From NCBI RefSeq assembly GCF_002797915.1, contig NZ_PGTY01000001.1, positions 1,860,001 to 1,924,000 on the forward strand: DNA of 64,000 nucleotides. The letters are read 5' to 3'. The translations under genes and the position numbers were made by a program. The notes under the pieces were generated by a model. It was not told the DNA's origin. It ran no database searches and saw only the letters and a list, made by a program, of their open reading frames with translations. The stretch comes from Yoonia maricola (GTDB lineage Bacteria; Pseudomonadota; Alphaproteobacteria; Rhodobacterales; Rhodobacteraceae). This document shows, one piece after another, positions 62,909 to 64,000 of this stretch. How positions within the stretch are numbered: position 1 is the first letter of the stretch; each line of letters starts with the position of its first letter.

Positions 62909-63202
62909 GTGACCACCCGCCCCGCCCTGCGCCACGTTGTGTTCTTCAGCGCCAAGGACAAGGCTGACATTCCGCGCATCGTGGAAGGTCTCGAACTCTT
63001 GGCTGGCATCCCGGATAGCTGCAGGTTTGAGGTGCGCAGGAACACCCAAAACGATGCGCTTTCATCTGAGGTTGATGTGATCGTCTATGCAGAGTTTGAC
63101 AGCGCTGCGTCTTTGGCGGCCTATAAGGCGCACCCGCTTTATGAGGCATCCATCAAAGCCGTCCGCCCATTGCGCAACATGCGGATCGCGGCGGACTTTT
63201 AG
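62909..63202 (+). CDS. Dabb family (stress-responsive A/B barrel) protein
   Basis: Small dimeric alpha/beta-barrel protein of 97 residues. The family pattern is RHVVFFSAKDKADIPRIVEG near the start, EVDVIVYAEFDSAASLAAYK in the middle and HPLYEASIKAVRPL at the end. GTG 62909 is the start, with a weak site. Its 3' end overlaps the convergent aspartate dehydrogenase by four bases. Function unknown. Confidence 0.82.
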   Translation: MTTRPALRHVVFFSAKDKADIPRIVEGLELLAGIPDSCRFEVRRNTQNDALSSEVDVIVYAEFDSAASLAAYKAHPLYEASIKAVRPLRNMRIAADF

Positions 63203-63981
63203 AACCCGATCTGTTTCTGACGCTCTGCCAAAGCCGCCACGATGCTCATCGCGGCAAGCGACGAACTGCGCGGGTTCTGGGGCAAACCATTGCCTGCGAT
63301 CGTAAAGGTGAAGGTACCGAAATCACCCTTGGCGGTGACCTCATGAAGATTTTCCGTGACCGTCGGATCAGCGATTAACTGCACCTGCGTTTGATCAAGG
63401 CCGATCCCCGCAAGGGCAACGGCAGCTGCCACATTCGCGTTTTTGGGATAGGCCAATGCGGCTTCGCGTGCGGTGCCGCTGAAATGCGTGGCAGCTTCGG
63501 TAAGCGCATCAAGATCAAGCACTGCCTCTGCCGGTGAACCATGCCACCCTCCCGGTGGTTTACGCCCAATATAGCTCACCTCAATAATCGCGCCGGTACT
63601 TGCCCCGCGCAGCGCATCCAGACCACCGATGGCCCCGCTCACCAAATGCAACCGCGCCCCGCCCTTCGTGGCCGCGTCCTTCAAAGATTGCTCAACTTGG
63701 CGGTCTGCCAACGCACCCAAAGAAACCGTCATCACATCAATGCCCAGCGCCAAGGCCACTGGCCCATGCTGCGCAAGTGCCTGATGTCCGCCGCAGTCAA
63801 TCACCAGATCAGGGTGGAGAGGCAGATCATTAAGGTCAGAGATACGTGGCGGCGCGTCTTCACCGCTTTCTTTGCCTGGCCGTACAATTTGAGCAATCTC
63901 AGTGACATGCAACCCCGCCAGTTTGCCACGAACATGAACCGCAATAGCCCCATGTCCAATAATCGCAATGCGCAGATCCAT
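63199..63981 (-). CDS. nadX: Aspartate dehydrogenase (DUF108 family)
   Basis: Enzyme of 260 residues that oxidises L-aspartate with NAD(P), able to make iminoaspartate for NAD synthesis. Rossmann motif IAIIGHGAIAVHVRGKLAGL, then VIDCGGHQALAQHGPVALAL, SGAIGGLDALRGA and AYPKNANVAAAVALAGIGLD, with the late PTVTENLHEV. Full length, complete in the window. No nadA or nadC next to it, so a catabolic role is also possible. Confidence 0.9.
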   Translation of the reverse strand: MDLRIAIIGHGAIAVHVRGKLAGLHVTEIAQIVRPGKESGEDAPPRISDLNDLPLHPDLVIDCGGHQALAQHGPVALALGIDVMTVSLGALADRQVEQSLKDAATKGGARLHLVSGAIGGLDALRGASTGAIIEVSYIGRKPPGGWHGSPAEAVLDLDALTEAATHFSGTAREAALAYPKNANVAAAVALAGIGLDQTQVQLIADPTVTENLHEVTAKGDFGTFTFTIAGNGLPQNPRSSSLAAMSIVAALAERQKQIGF

Positions 63982-64000
63982 CAGGTGGGGTAGTCGCGCA

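Noticed and set aside
62021..63049. Minus-strand frame of 342 codons
   Set aside because: Opposite the thiolase, whose active-site blocks are clear.
1..64000. CRISPR arrays, tRNA, rRNA, prophage or intact transposase genes
   Set aside because: Looked for and not seen: no regular repeats with spacers, no cloverleaf candidates and no transposase or integrase motifs.

Overview
The window looks like ordinary chromosome of a marine alphaproteobacterium of the Roseobacter group (Rhodobacteraceae). The grounds are moderate-to-high GC, dense gene packing with many ATGA/TGATG overlaps, and characteristic gene sets: serC-serA next to serB, rsfS-rlmH-gpmI-envC-ctpA, a SelD fused to an NADH-dehydrogenase-like flavoprotein, RibA with an odd N-terminal domain, and a GlxA-type regulator beside a dimethylglycine/sarcosine dehydrogenase-like enzyme. 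No species call is attempted. I saw no rRNA, tRNA, CRISPR array, intact insertion sequence or prophage.

Layout. 1-5.2 kb: a broken LysR gene, then a methyl-group module (homocysteine S-methyltransferase, GlxA/AraC regulator, GcvT-type flavin dehydrogenase) that fits glycine betaine or methylated-amine use. 5.2-10.7 kb: an accessory-looking cluster (a possible HlyC-like protein, an outer-membrane beta-barrel, a cytochrome P450, a GT4 glycosyltransferase and an alpha/beta hydrolase that lacks its nucleophile), flanked by two gene-free stretches. 11-16.4 kb: a polar amino-acid ABC transporter, a GFA-family protein, a Tat-exported metallo-hydrolase, and a LysR/YciI divergent pair. 16.5-22 kb: a minus-strand housekeeping run (ctpA, envC-like, gpmI, rlmH, rsfS, lipoprotein).

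22-29.9 kb: a DUF2975/HTH pair, quinone-oxidoreductase-like MDR, exonuclease III, a type III asparaginase, IalB-like protein, RlmN, DUF805, a LOG-family protein and a thioredoxin-like protein. 30-36.3 kb: lysine/peptidoglycan precursor genes dapD and dapE, enclosing a DUF3445 heme N-demethylase-like gene and small membrane proteins, then a GNAT gene and RNase R. 36.5-44.6 kb: an AT-rich orphan secreted protein, cell-wall genes (MltB-type transglycosylase, L,D-transpeptidase), RppH, RibA and an OmpR-type response regulator closed by a strong terminator.

44.7-50.7 kb: metC, serB, then a structured leader ahead of serC-serA and a phosphoesterase, so serine synthesis is largely gathered in one place. 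50.7-55.8 kb: a pentapeptide-like membrane protein and the selenium tRNA pair mnmH and selD, facing each other. 55.8-61.5 kb: a minus-strand operon with an FtsX-type ABC exporter, an AttH/CrtC-like lipocalin protein and an FMN enzyme, followed by two VOC proteins and a 39-residue membrane protein. 61.6-64 kb: acetyl-CoA acetyltransferase, a Dabb protein and an aspartate dehydrogenase. The least explained parts are the P450 cluster, the serC leader, the two tiny coupled ORFs (at rsfS and at the VOC pair), the pentapeptide-like membrane protein and the orphan gene at 36.5 kb.
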